Origin: Syngnathus acus
Taxonomy: Eukaryota > Chordata > Actinopteri > Syngnathiformes > Syngnathidae
NCBI RefSeq assembly: GCF_901709675.1
Contig: NC_051098.1
Location: 10,291,000-10,354,999 of the forward strand
Reading direction: 5' to 3'
DNA: 64,000 nucleotides
This document shows, one piece after another, positions 38,601 to 51,130 of this stretch (position 1 is its first letter; every line of letters starts with the position of its first letter). Under the pieces are notes generated by a model, which saw only the letters and a program-made list of their open reading frames with translations, did not search any database and was not told the origin of the DNA. Made by a program: the position numbers and the translations under genes.

Positions 38601-41600
38601 AGTTAAAAAAAAAAAAAACATGACTTATATGTTCTGCTCACTTTGTTAGTGAAATTGCAATTTAACACCTGCTGTGCGAGGTTATGAGTGAAAGATTTCA
38701 ATCTTCCTAATTCACCTCAACACCACCCACCAACAGCATGCACTGGATTTTATAGACTTAACACAAACATTTTGCATTTTTATTAGGTCATTAGAGTTAT
38801 TATCCACGAAACACTACGCCAGATATTTCTTAAAAAGCTTCTCATTTAAGCTCATTAGACCAAATTTCAAAGTAGTCAAACACACATGGTGATTTTTTTT
38901 TTAATGACCTTATTCTATACTGCTGTATTTCTCTCTCTCTCTTGTCTTGCTCATTTATGTTTTTCTTTCTTTCCTCTGCTGATGACCTGTTACTATCAGG
39001 TAAGAGATAACACTCTCACTGATACGAATGAATGGATGATAGCACAGAACAAAGATGATAAGCTGAATAAAAGGATGCGATGGAAAGACAGCCATGTCTA
39101 CCAATTTGTTAGCAAGACATTTTGGTTGATGGCTTTCCTCTGTTGCCATGGTTGCGCCATCACATACCAGCTGGCCTGGAAGAGAGCTGTGCCAGCACAT
39201 GCAAGTGTATTTTTATACTCTTCAGTCAAATTGCTTACATTCATAGCAATAATTATAAATCCTTCCCTATGATGTAGAAAATTATGTAAATTAAATAATG
39301 ACTGCACCTTTGGAAAGCTCATCCGAGTGTGAAAGTGAGGATTTGATTCTGTAATATTCAGACATCACTATGTTGTTAGGCTCTGAGAGGATAGTGAAAA
39401 ATGAGTTAATATATGTCGAGTTAAACAACCAATTGAGAAAATAGTGGAAGCTTAAGGATATGCAATAACCCGTCAACCATGCACACAGATCAGACCAGTG
39501 TGTTGATTGATCTGCTTAATGAGCTCCCATGGCTGCCTCTGCCTTCATTTTATATATGAATAAGACAACAGGGTGAAGCTTTGAATTCGCCCTAATTCGA
39601 CGACAATAATCTCCTGTTTATCTATCGATCTAACACCCTGGAGAGAGGGGGTAGGTGGGGGCACTTGGCCCCTATGAAATATAATTGGACCCCGCCAGGT
39701 GCCAGGCCAGATAATTGATTTTGGGTATTTTACGATTTTTCTGGGGATTTCTTTCCTCCCGTAGGCAACATATGAATGTTTGTCATTGTTTTTCTGAAGA
39801 ATTTGGGGGTGTTTGTAAATGTTTTTTTGCAGATCCCCTGAGATAGCCTTGGATACCCCATGCCACCAGGCAGGAAAATTGGGGAAGGGGTGGATGGACA
39901 AAAAATAGCATTATAAAATATTGGAGGGGGGAAACAAATCGTCCAGTTATAAGTAGAGAAGACCGACTGTCACTATTAAACTGCCTTCAATTGTGCAAGT
40001 AATTGCAATCCTTCAGATTTACATTATTGAAGCTTCTACATACACTTTACAAGTTTGAAAGAAAGTCTGAGTGGACTTGGAGTATTTTAAATGTTGATCC
40101 TAATCACAAAACTACTCTTAATTGGGAATTGCTACATCCCTTTTACAGATTCCTGTTTGCTGAGTCCCCTTTCCCCTCTCAATTATTCTTTCACTGCTCT
40201 TTCCACCCCCCACACAATCTTCTCAATCAGTCATATTGGGGAATTGATCGCAGCCAGGGTTAAAATTCAAGTATCCTGCATACCACTTTGTTTACTGTTT
40301 CCTTGTGCAATTGCCTCAATCTATAAACGCGTCTGCGTTGTAAACAATTTACTTAATCCTCTTAACCCTGAGCTTGCTCTTTTTTTTTTTTCCAACAATT
40401 TTGGCTTTACTTGATATTTAAAAATGTGTTCACATTTGTGTAAAGTCGGATTACAACGATTTATGCTTGTATGCTATTCAGTATTTTAGAAGCTTAGGGC
40501 GTCCCGGAGGGCGTACATTGCAAATGCTGTATACACCATTGACATAAATTGTGTTATCCGCTGTGTAGTCGCACATTAAATAAACACTGTGCCTGCAGAT
40601 CGCATCATTCAAATATCACTGTGGAGCAAACGTATACAGTTGGTACACATATACAGCCGGGAATTTGCTGCGGTTAATACAGACATGTAATTAGCCTGGC
40701 TGATAACAGGGTTCAAATACTTTAGTCTCTGGGCGTGCCAGTAGATGTAATGTGAGAGAAAATAAATATCTTTATGATGCCGTTTAGTTTGCCTACCTCG
40801 GTTCGCATGCGAGTGGCACAGATGTGCGACACCTTTGTATTTAAATGAGCGCCACACATTTCAATAATGCAATCTTTTTTTTCCACCTCACACATCTACA
40901 TCTTGTAATTTTCCCAACTGTGAAAGTGCAAACATCCTTGCACCATTTACAAGGTTAAATGTTTGAAAATATATGCATCTGCATGTCACAAGTATGCAGT
41001 AGCTCGATTGTACAATTTGTGCTGAGCTCAGCAACGCACTCCTCAATGGTTGACAGAGTAATTGCGAGCGGCTTTTTTGAATTAAATGTGAAAGCAATGT
41101 CGTTTTCACACAGTGGATGTTGTCTGTTTGAAATTCAAAACAGGCCCTCTGGAAAATGCCGATAAGAAATATCTTACTAATATAAAATTATTTGTTGCCA
41201 CTTCGCTCGGTTTTGTGTCCCTGTGCACGTGTCATTGCAGTTACATTAATCTTCCTGCTTGGGGGGGGGCAAAAAAAATATGAAAGATAAACCATGGGAT
41301 TTTGAATGAAGAATTATTTTTCTCAAGGACACAGCGCTCAACTTTAAGTAGGATCTCGCTCGCACTGTGTGGAGCCACGGCGCTTTCTTAATGAATGGAC
41401 GGCCATCCATCACTAACCTCCCAATCAATCACTTCTTGTCCAATCAGTGGAGTAGACTTCACCGAGGATTTAGTGCATGAATATGTGTTCAATGTGTACA
41501 GCTGTCTTAAAACAGTTTGTCATGTAACCCTTAAGTTGACACCCCTCGGTTACGTGATATGATTGTACTTTGTACGAGCGTTGAATTCAAATGAGCTTTT

Positions 41601-44600
41601 GTCAGGTCTTGTGTGTACGTATGTGTGTATGTGTGTATGCGTGTTTGTGACCACCGGGGTCAGCATTGATCGAGTGCCCGGTGCCTCGTTGTCAGAGCAC
41701 AGTTAGCCTTAGTAGAAATAGGTCTCCGTGTCCCCCCCCTCCTCATCCGCTTCCTCCTCTTCCCTGTGTGTGTTGATTTCAATCTTTACCTTCACCCACC
41801 ATGACCTTTTTCTTCCTTTCATTTAGCTCCTGTTTGTCCTTTTAGAGCCATAAGAAATTCACTTATGAGGAATCAGAAATGCTGTTTACCTTAATCATTG
41901 AAAGACTCACCTTTTCTATTCTAAATTGCGTTTTTATTCAAACACAATGCTGAAAAAATATCATTTATGTATGACAGTTATAAAGAAAATAATATTTACT
42001 TCTGTAAAACATGTACTTCTAGTCCACATTAGAAAAACAAAAACAGAAATATTATACAGACCTAAATAAGTCCATGACATAAGAATCACGCGCAGAAAGT
42101 GATATTAGACCTCGGTATGAAAGAGACAAAGGTGACAAACATCACTTAAGGATTTTACCAGCAACTCCTATCCCAATCAAAAATTCCATTTTTATTTCAT
42201 TCCAACCATTTTTCCTCTGATATTTCAGTATGCAAAATAAACTCACTTCAATTAATAAACCCATCCTGCCAGCATGCGATTACCCTTCTCGGTCATGTTT
42301 CACATCATGTTGTTGCTATCGGGGGGTTATAATTACACTTGTGAGTTCTGCCCGTTGCCAACTGCAACAGTAACCTTTGGTGATGTGCCAGGGATGTTGC
42401 ATAATGAATTTCTCTGCTTTGATTATTTATACATAACTTTAAAATGCAACATGACAAGGCTGTAACTGTCAAATATAAAGTTGTAGACTGTATTTATGAG
42501 TATCAAACAAGAGATTAACATTATTCGTTTCCAGGTATTTGTCACGACTCATCCCCGATCATGTCTGTGGTTTTCCTCACCGTTCGTGACAGTATTTATA
42601 CCTAGCTTTGGTAAAAACTGAGATTATTCTTTATTCTTTATTCTAACTTTGACAAGATTGCAAATCAGAGCCAATGCGCAATCAATAGACATACGAGCAA
42701 TACAAGCAAATAAACAAGTGTGGCATCAACTATAACCTCCAAAGAGCACGAGTAAGACTATCACAATCGATTGCGTTATTGATGAACAAGAGTACAGAGG
42801 CTTCGACAAGCTGGAATTTGTCCAAATAAAAATAATAACAAAAATGTGATACAGGGAGCACTGATGATATGAACCTTTACCAAAGTGTTAAGGTTTGGAG
42901 AAAAAACAAGGAAAGATCTGCCCATGATCCTAAACATGAACTTTATGCCTTATTACGTTGGAACAGGTTTTCTGTGTGACAGAACATTAAACACAGTAGA
43001 GGTAACGTCACAGCTTGGGTTTTCATGGCTTCTTCTTAGACAGGCTCATTAATCATCACTGATGTAACTAAGTGCTGTGTTGGCAGCAGCAGAATGAATA
43101 TTTTTTCTGGAAATTTAGAGGAAAAAAAAGAGATGCAACCAAGCTACCTGGGGCCTCGTTCATCAATCATAAATGACATAACTTCAAAAATAACTTTCCT
43201 ATTCATTTTTTGATGACAAACACAACAGTAAAGGAACTACCCTCACTGTTCCAATATCTCTGGAGAGTATTTATGTTGATATATGGAGGACCCACCAGGG
43301 TTTAAAAGGGAAAAGACGAGGTCATAGGAAGGGTGTGAATGGTGTTTGGGGACAGGAGATGACCCAGTGCAGGCGCACACTGACTCGCGGCACGGGTGAA
43401 AGGTCAAAAGGTCACTTAGATGCCACATTGTGTTTCTCTGTGTGCGTGTTCTTCAAGAGAACAGATAAACACGGAAGTGCTCGGTGAGGAGTCCATCCTG
43501 GAATTTTCAACAGGAAATGTTCTCTACCTCTAAACAATGGCACAGTGCACGCTGATACGATACAGGAACAGCCACACACGCACACACGTACAGTAGATAG
43601 CCGATAAATCTCGAAAGACTGGCACTGAACATTCAAGTGCATTTCAGAATACTTTGTTGAACATGAAGTCATACAAAAATGTTTTTATGAATCATTTTAT
43701 CTCTTCCCAATGTAATTATCTGTGAAGACAATGGCACATTCAGCCTAGTTTTTATTGAGATGCTCTCTTTGCGCAAGAAGAAACATGAAAGCTGACTCCA
43801 ACAACAGGAAAAAAAAAAAATTATGGACTCATCTGTCCTGAGGATGTTCATTAAGTTGACCAAAGAAAATGTATCACAGATTTTACACAAAACTAAGGGC
43901 ATTTTAAATAACAACTTCTGGGCTAAATTACACTAAATGTAATTAAGAACAAAATGTGGTACTCAGTATTCATTTTTAGACCAAGATGAGGCAAAATTAC
44001 AAAATCACCCAGTAAATTTCCATTCCCAAAAGTAACACCTACATCAGTTTTGATCTGTGCAGAAATAATTCCACACCATTTCAAAAATGATTTCCATGTG
44101 AAAGTGGGACTACTTCAGGTCAACACTGAGAGCGACAGACTTGCATTTGACAATAACAAGAACCAACTATGATGACTGTAACCATGGAGATCTACTAATC
44201 TGCTTTTGCTGTCCGTTTCCAAGGCAGCGGCATTTGTGGTTGAATCCTTAGGAAATCCTGGAAGTTTTTGAACAAATGGGCTCATAAATGAACCTCTCCT
44301 TTTATATACTGTATGTTTACAAATATATACATACAGTGTAAAGAAATACCAGAGAAGCAAGGAAGGATTTGAGTGCGAAGTGAAGCCAAGTGAACGGTGA
44401 AAGCATGTGGGTGTCAGGTCTTGAACAGAAAAGCGTGATTAAAATAGAACAATAGCCATACGACGAGAGTGAGACAGCCAAACACCTGCAACCGAGAACG
44501 AACGATAGCCAATGATTGCCAAGAGCAACGTGACACTAAGAAAAAGATGTGAATTGCAGGATATGGCCAGAAAATGAGATATAATTACAGATGAAGAAAA

Positions 44601-44636
44601 GTTTGAGAGTAATAAAGAGGGAAAAAAACAGATGGA

Positions 44637-44670
44637 TTTTGTCTGTGGAATTAATATTCCACAAACAAAA
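44637..44670. repeat. Inverted repeat, 14-bp arms with one mismatch
   Basis: TTTTGTCTGTGGAA and TTCCACAAACAAAA flank the 6-nt loop TTAATA. One C-A mismatch interrupts the stem. Confidence 0.6.
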
Positions 44671-46377
44671 CTAATCACAACACTGTTTCGACTAATTGCG
44701 CTGCACAGAACATATTATCACAAAGAAAATGTCGGGGTTGACTTCCTCTTTAAAGTCACCTCACACTCTAAGAGCACCCGAGCATTGTTTCACACAAAGG
44801 TTCCAATCATACACTTTCCACGAGGTCATTTGTGCGCAGCGGTGATTTTTTGGACAGCCCCGATTGGCAATTGTTAGCAATTGAGGTGAGGCCTGTCTAG
44901 TTGTGACAAATCCTTATAATCACACGCTTTGAAATGTGACTTGTTGCTTTTTATTTCATGGAACCATTGCAGGACTCAACAAATAAAAGGTATTTTTCCG
45001 GTTTGCCCCGTTTGCTTGGACGTCAGTGCGCTGTGGGATTCTGGCAATTTCTTATTTTATATTCAAGTCTTGCTCAATATTCTCATAGTCTATCAGAATG
45101 TCAGTGACCTGCCGAGGGGGAAGGGGCTGCCGAGTCCCCCGAGGTTCTAAGGTGCACAATGGTTCAGCCCGCGGTCCACCACGAACGTCACCATGTTCCC
45201 TCCTGGCATGTCACATTCTGATGAGGTGCACCACGTTTCTTACGTTGAGGCTCTGACACATTTTTTAAGTTCTGTCCAGGATGAAATGTGGGCGCCAGGT
45301 ATCTTTGGAGCACATTTGGGGCCAAGCCCACTTATTTATTCCCTTGATACACGATCGGCCCATAAACTCTGCATATGGCACCAAAGAATTGAAGATAAAT
45401 AACTGGTTGAAAGGTTTTCTCAATGTATTTGTCCCTACGGTGTAGTTTAACGCAATTCAACTCTAAGCATAAATGTAAAATGGCATCATGACCACCGAGA
45501 TAGCTGTCATCAGTGATGGCAATGATTTACTTTGCCGTAACTGTTGGCGCCGCATCACATGGAGAATGACTCGGTCCGGATTTAATAAGAGTGCAAGAGT
45601 CACCCAGTACAAAGCGATGTTGTTCATTCAAAGAAGCGGATAAAACATGACACACGTCTTTATGCGGCAGCAATGGGACGAATTAATTTGCTCACATTAA
45701 TTTCACACTCATCAACAGGTCTAAAGAGGAGCGACAGACTAGGCTGGCTGCAAAAGGAATGAGGCATTATTGTAAGTGGGTTAAGTTCAATTCAAAACAT
45801 ATATCATGTTCGTACATGTAAGAAAAACATGGACAACCTTTGTGTAATTTCTTTTTCATTGTGAGCAGATAATGAAGAAAAGCCTTTGTTTAAATACCTC
45901 CTCCCCATAATAATAGCTAAGAAAGATGAGTAGGTAGGTAATAAAATCAGCCTGAACTTAGAGCACTGAATTCACTTCATGACACGGAGCGCATTAAAAT
46001 GCTCTTAATTTTCGATCTGAAAGGGCTGGAGTCAGACGTCTCTCTGTCTGTGGGCTTTCTCACAATAAAGAACGACTCACTTCACATTATCCTTTAATGT
46101 TTCCAATTAATTTGTCCGCATGATTAACATGTCACAGTTTGACTCAATTTACATGGCTTGTTTATTGATCAGCTCACTGTAGTAACATCTCATTTGGAAG
46201 TTTTGCTTCAAAACAAATATGACAGATATTTTATATATTATATTATTGTATTTTTTTCCAGAGATGCACATTTTGGATATAATTTTGCATATGAAATTTA
46301 ACCCCCATTTTCAACAAATCTTTTCAAAGATTTTCTCCATGACTATTTCTAGTATTTCTCATTGTCCGTATGGGTCT

Positions 46378-46431
46378 TGATAGGTTCCAACTCACCCTTG
46401 ACCCCAATGGGAACAAGCAGTGAAGAAAATG
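46378..46431. repeat. Fish SINE/LINE tail fragment
   Basis: GATAGGTTCCAACTC followed by CCTTGACCCCAATGGGAACAAGCAG resembles 'gataggctccagc...gaccctaatgaggataagcgg'. It is short and diverged. Confidence 0.45.
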
Positions 46432-46968
46432 CAATTACTGGCTAGTGCAATTAGTGGCTGTCATATATCTCATCTGACCCCCCACCCCCCACCCCTACCC
46501 TTTTGCTTGTTTTTAATTAAAAGTTTATAGAGATGAAGCCAGACAGAAACAACTGTCTTGTCTCTGTTTGTCTCCCGAGGAGATTAATGCCTCACAAAGA
46601 GAGGAAGGCTGGCAGATTTTCTTTTCTGTCAGAAAATTGCACTTTATCTATTCCCCCGTGGGGTTAGCGTTGCATTAGTTGTTGACTCAATGTCAATTAA
46701 TTGTGTTACTGATTGTTTGTTCTCGCCACCTTTCCACTTTACATGCACTGGAATTTAAAAGCAAAGTTGACGTTACTTAACTGGCACAAGCCATAATATG
46801 CTGTAAAATGGATCACTTAACACTATGATGTGCTTACAAAATGCTGGATGCTTCTACACAATACTTGTTTTTATGCCATTGTTTTATACCATTATGGTCT
46901 TCTTTCTTCTTTACAAAGATGGATCTTCATTCATAAGCCTAATTAAAAAAACTGGATGGTGTCTTGGA

Positions 46969-46985
46969 GGGGGGGGGGGGGGGGG
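46969..46985. repeat. G17 homopolymer upstream of mir-139
   Basis: Seventeen consecutive G residues ending about 88 bp before the base of the mir-139 hairpin on the same strand. Confidence 0.95.
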
Positions 46986-47072
46986 TGTTACTTGATGGGT
47001 TTTTCTGATTAGGAGTAAAGTAAAAATAGGCTTATTTATTTACAAGAGTGGAGGGGCCTGTCTTCATGGCTT

Positions 47073-47149
47073 GGCTGTATTCTACAGTGCATGTGTCTCC
47101 AGTATGTTAGTGATGCTACTGGAGACCCAGCTCTGTTGGAATAACAACC
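47073..47149 (+). ncRNA. mir139: mir-139 precursor hairpin (intronic miRNA)
   Basis: The 5' arm at 47081-47103 begins TCTACAGTGCATGTGTC and ends CCAGT, the vertebrate miR-139-5p sequence as I recall it (seed CTACAGT); it has A where the human miRNA has C (TGCATG against TGCACG). The 3' arm at 47120-47142 starts TGGAGAC and ends TGTTGGAAT, corresponding to miR-139-3p. GTCTCCAGTA (47095-47104) pairs perfectly with TACTGGAGAC (47117-47126) around a 12-nt loop. The outer stem pairs TATTCTACAG with CTGTTGGAATA, with one bulge and a G-U pair. In mammals MIR139 lies in a PDE2A intron on the same strand, so position and orientation agree. It is probably processed by Drosha and Dicer from the pde2a primary transcript, though an independent promoter is possible. 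Confidence 0.96.
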
Positions 47150-48138
47150 AGGACCCATTGCATCACTACCAGGTCCCTCCGGCCACCTTGCACTGGCGAC
47201 ATGAGTCTTTCGGAGTGTGCTATTTGCTTTTTTTTTTTTCTTTCTTTCAGACTGCACATCTGATTTTGTAACTGATACAACTTAAGAGTGATGTCCGCAC
47301 GTATTTGGATAAAGACGTATTTGTAGTAATGTACCTATATCACATTCATATTTTTTTTGCACTATTGTTGTGGTGTGTATATTAGCACAATACAGTTTAG
47401 AAGAAAATGTCACAGTCCAAATACTTTTGGACCAAAAAAATGCTAGTGAGTTGACTTGTTAGAATGTCCCCCGGCATAAATATGCAGCTGGTGAGGGAGT
47501 GAACACTAAAGATCTCCTTGAAGGCATCTCAGAGCTAATCTGATCATGTGGATGTAATTTACATAAAAATCTCCTGGCATAAATGAAGGTAACTATAATC
47601 GTACGCTGTCTCCATTGCCCTTCATCCTCAAGGTGTTTGATCAAGGTCAAAATGACAAGCTGTTGAAATTCAGATTTGAATAAGTAAAACAGCTCTTTAA
47701 ATAGTGCAGTAGATAAGAAATGTGGTAGTGGCCCTCAAGGCTCCCACACTAATCCTAAAATTCAAACATCACCATGTTTGCTAGTTTGGTAAATATTAGC
47801 TCATGTTTTTTACTGACTTTGAATTAAACTTGGAGAAAAACATTGTGTTGCTAAATTAGCATTACACTGTGTTTAGTTGAATTCAATGAATAATGCATAT
47901 CTGCACTTTACGAGAGTTGACAAATGGAGCATAAACAGCAGTTTAGTAACAATTGAATATTCCGGACAAATGTGCTGACGCAAAACAAAATGCAGCCAAA
48001 ATGTGAAGAAAAATATATTTGCATGTCTATGGGTGTGAGTTAAACACAAATTTTCAGTATACGCGGGCTGGCTTGATCAATATCTCCTGCATATAATGCG
48101 GTAAATTGTATAGGTTTAAGTTGTAATAGCACCATTCA

Positions 48139-48152
48139 CCACTGGATGGCAG
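48139..48152 (+). promoter_or_regulatory. CTCF-like motif
   Basis: CCACTGGATGGCAG matches 13 of 14 positions of CCASYAGRKGGCRS. A weaker, similarly oriented CCACCAGTAGCGCT follows at 48187-48200. Both lie about 1 kb after mir-139. This is motif-level evidence only. Confidence 0.3.
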
Positions 48153-48639
48153 ACTTGGATTTGTTGTGTTTGCAATGTGAGTATGCCCACCAGTAGCGCT
48201 GATGACAAGGTGTTACCCCCTCCATCATTCAAGTTGTTCATCCCTGATCTCAGCAAATAGAGGCAAGTCACACAGCAATGAAAATCACGCATTGTTGTGC
48301 TGCTCACTCGCAATCCTCCTGCATCCTCTTGTTATCGGAGTATATTAATAGTCAGTCATTCTTTGCATTTAGAGCATGCACATTACCTTCCTCACTGCTG
48401 CTGAGCACCCGAGCTGTCTGAATCCCCCTTCATTGCTTCATATGATGGGCATACCCCACAGTGCCCAACTACAACAATGTTCCTATTTGTGTCATTTTCT
48501 TTCACCATCCGACTGTTGACGGGATATGGAACTTAATGAATAGCGCTAGGTCTGCAAAAGCCATCAGGATGAGCCGTCAAAGGCATACGCCTTGGGGTGT
48601 GTTGTGGAAAGTCATCCAGCCAATTTTTATTCCCTATAT

Positions 48640-48735
48640 TCCATTTGACTTTGGGTGACAGGTGGATTACCTTAATTGGTCGCCAGCCAATCGCAGGCCA
48701 CGTCTAAAAAGCCATTTACACCTACAAACAATTTG
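48640..48735. repeat. Fish SINE/LINE tail fragment
   Basis: CCATTTGACTTTGGGTGACAGG followed by GGTCGCCAGCCAATCGCAGG and GCCATTTACACCTACAAAC matches the common teleost 'ctttgggcgagagg...ggtcgccagccaatcgcagggcac...accattcacactcac'. The orientation is that of 61700-61832. Confidence 0.75.
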
Positions 48736-50439
48736 AAATAAAATGAATACCCTTTAAAATGGAACAAATAAAATGGAAGATGGGGGAAAGTGAAAAGTTA
48801 ACACTAGCCCTAAGTTCAAGCAGCCATATGAGTTGGGAAAATATTGACTGCCTGTACAAATATATTCCTACTACTCTTCCGCAGTGGGAAATTATATTGA
48901 CATTATACTGAGCTTTTTTCGGGCTTCATGGCGCCCACTAGTGCGCTCCCAGGTGTAGACTTGATTAAACTTTTCAGAGGTAGCTGTCCCCACAGATCTG
49001 CTCTAGACGTCTACCTCATTTTTCATTAACTTGGAAATGACATGATAGTAGTTCAGGGAAAGGGAGAAAGGCAACATTTTTCTTTACCTTATTTGTACGC
49101 CATCACACGCTTGTGCTGACTGCTATGTTGTCAGATTTTTACACCCGCTGCACAGTTGGCTCCCCATAGATATTTTAGACTCATTTGCTCTTCAGGTGGG
49201 CTCTGAGTGTGGCTCTTCCCGGAGAGAAGTATGTACTTCAGCTGATGCGTATCTTCTCAGCTTTTCTTATTTATTTATTTATTTTATTCGAGTATGAGCG
49301 TTTGACTTTTGATATGCGACTACTCTAATTGGATGCACGTGCTTTCTTTACTAAAGATGTTTGAATGAATTGTAAATATATAAAATTAAAAGCCAGTTGT
49401 GCTCTTTTAATTTAAAATATCAGAAGTATTAGGATTAGTGGTTCGGAATTGCAAGATGAATGAATTATTTTTGGTTTGCACTTTTTTTTTGCACCAGAGT
49501 TCTAATTTTTCATTTTGATTTGGCATTTGCACAATAAATGTTATCCTAGTTCATGTTATTGTTTTATTTTTTCATTTTATTCTTATCTGTTTTATCAATT
49601 TAGCTCCAGTAAAGGACAATATACCTGTTGAGAAATTATTCATTTATTGATTTATTATTAGATTAAGAACATTTTTACCCTAAAATCTATATCATGATAT
49701 ACACAGTGAAAGGTCTTCACACAGTTTGTTCATCCATGCGATCTCTCACATCATGTCTCATCTTTTTTCCAGTTATTTGTTAGTTGTGAACAATTTCAAT
49801 ATTTGAATATTGGTCAAACAGAATATTTGTCTGAAGAATTCTCTGTGATTTTTTCCTGATTATTTGGGCAGTACACATGGCACAAATATACGCTGTGTGT
49901 ATGAGGGTGACAGGATTGGTAAATTTGTGGGCAGTAGGTAGAGGCTATAAAATCCTAATGAGAGGAATTTGTTTAGTTGTGCTCATCACAGGTGCCATCC
50001 AAAATGTCATAGCTCTTAGTGAGATGACAAATGCTGGTGATTAAAAAAAACAGACGAGTGGGAGATGAGAGGAGACATGTGAGGAAAGCGTGGAGAGATG
50101 GAATGAGGCAATTTTATGGCAAGGAAAAGGCAAAACCAACAAATCACTTCATGTATTAGTATGATTCAGTTTAACATTTCGATTTTAAGGGTTGGGTTAC
50201 TCACGCAGAAGCAAATTGTGGAGAAGAAATATCTATTTAAAAGATAAAATAGCAAATAAATACAATAATGACAATACACCATTATCATAATCATGTTAGC
50301 AGGAGATGATAGCGTTGTCATGGCATTTTCAATTCCGATAAAAGCTTTGTCTAAATTAACTCAAAATGAAATGGCATTGGAAAAAACATAATCTTGTTAG
50401 CGTAATGAAATGATGTCTCTTTTTCCGTTCACAAATTTG

Positions 50440-51130
50440 AAGACTGCCCCTTCCCTTTGTACTAATATCCACATGACCATGTCCTCCATACAAAGTGTGT
50501 CACGGATTTTCTGGAACAATAAGTAAAGGTTTTTCAGACAATATAGACACAGTTCATAGTTCAGCACCGGGTTTCCCCAGGGATATGTACTAAGCCCCCT
50601 CCTGTTCACACACTGCACAATTACCAAACTGACATGTAGTGAAGTTTAGGGATTATGATTAGTCTGTGTTTAGAAAGGAAATAAAACATCTGGTGGACTA
50701 GTGCAAAGCTCTCTGTATCAGTATGAAGACGACCAAGTAGAATGATGGCGGACTTCAAGAACCGCATCGCCCCTTGCCACCCTGTACATTGGAAGAGCAG
50801 TATTGGAATTGGTGTCCAAATTACAAGCACAACTTTCTGAGGACAAAAATAAAATCTCTTCAAATGACATTAAAGGCTGCTCAGATGACTGTAGGGAATA
50901 ACCCTCAACCAAAGACACACTCTTTCATACCTTCCCCTCAGGCAGGAGGTTACGGAACATCTGGAGCTTTATCACCCGGGTGAGGAGCAGCTTCTTTCCG
51001 CCAGGTTTTTAGCACTGTTAACGTCAAACAATGCTCTGTAGCCTCAAGATCAACACCCCTCACTTCCTATGACTATTTATCGTTGCACGTCAAAACTTTT
51101 TTGTATTATTTTTGTCGAGGACAAAATGAC
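50440..51130 (+). mobile_element. Degenerate non-LTR retrotransposon (L2/Rex1-like) fragment
   Basis: GFPQGYVLSPLLFT at 50569-50610 is a reverse transcriptase core motif (usual form G-x-PQG-x-VLSPLLF). Further on, EIKHLVD followed by a stop and CK corresponds to the usual 'LVDWCK'. The tail includes PLRQEVTEHLELY and GEEQLLSARF, a frame-broken form of the usual LINE C-terminus (RRYRSIRART...SFFP). The catalytic Y/FADD motif is missing, and the distance between motifs shows internal deletions. Stops and frameshifts make it non-functional. The exact clade is uncertain. Confidence 0.75.

Larger units (their letters stand above)
29721..47072. other. Intron 2, distal part up to mir-139: no gene seen
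   Basis: Mostly AT-rich DNA without recognisable exons. Items of note inside are listed separately: inverted repeats at 30875-30917 and 44637-44670, microsatellites, and SINE tails at 31510-31610 and 46378-46431. Segments such as 33240-33720 and 34000-36000 have few repeats and few low-complexity runs, which would suit conserved non-coding DNA, but conservation cannot be judged from one sequence. Confidence 0.5.
47150..50439. other. Intron 2 between mir-139 and the LINE remnant
   Basis: No gene was recognised. It contains a T-tract (47229-47240), CTCF-like strings near 48139-48200 and a SINE tail at 48640-48735; the rest is AT-rich. Confidence 0.5.

Noticed and set aside
38886-39272. 128-codon frame with two hydrophobic stretches resembling membrane segments
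   Set aside because: The hydrophobicity comes from T-rich DNA; there is no family match and no gene context.
39545-39901. 118-codon minus-strand open frame
   Set aside because: No motif recognised; surrounding sequence is intronic and it lacks plausible splice or promoter context.
50397-50918. Minus-strand open frames over the LINE remnant
   Set aside because: They are antisense to the recognisable reverse transcriptase motifs on the plus strand.
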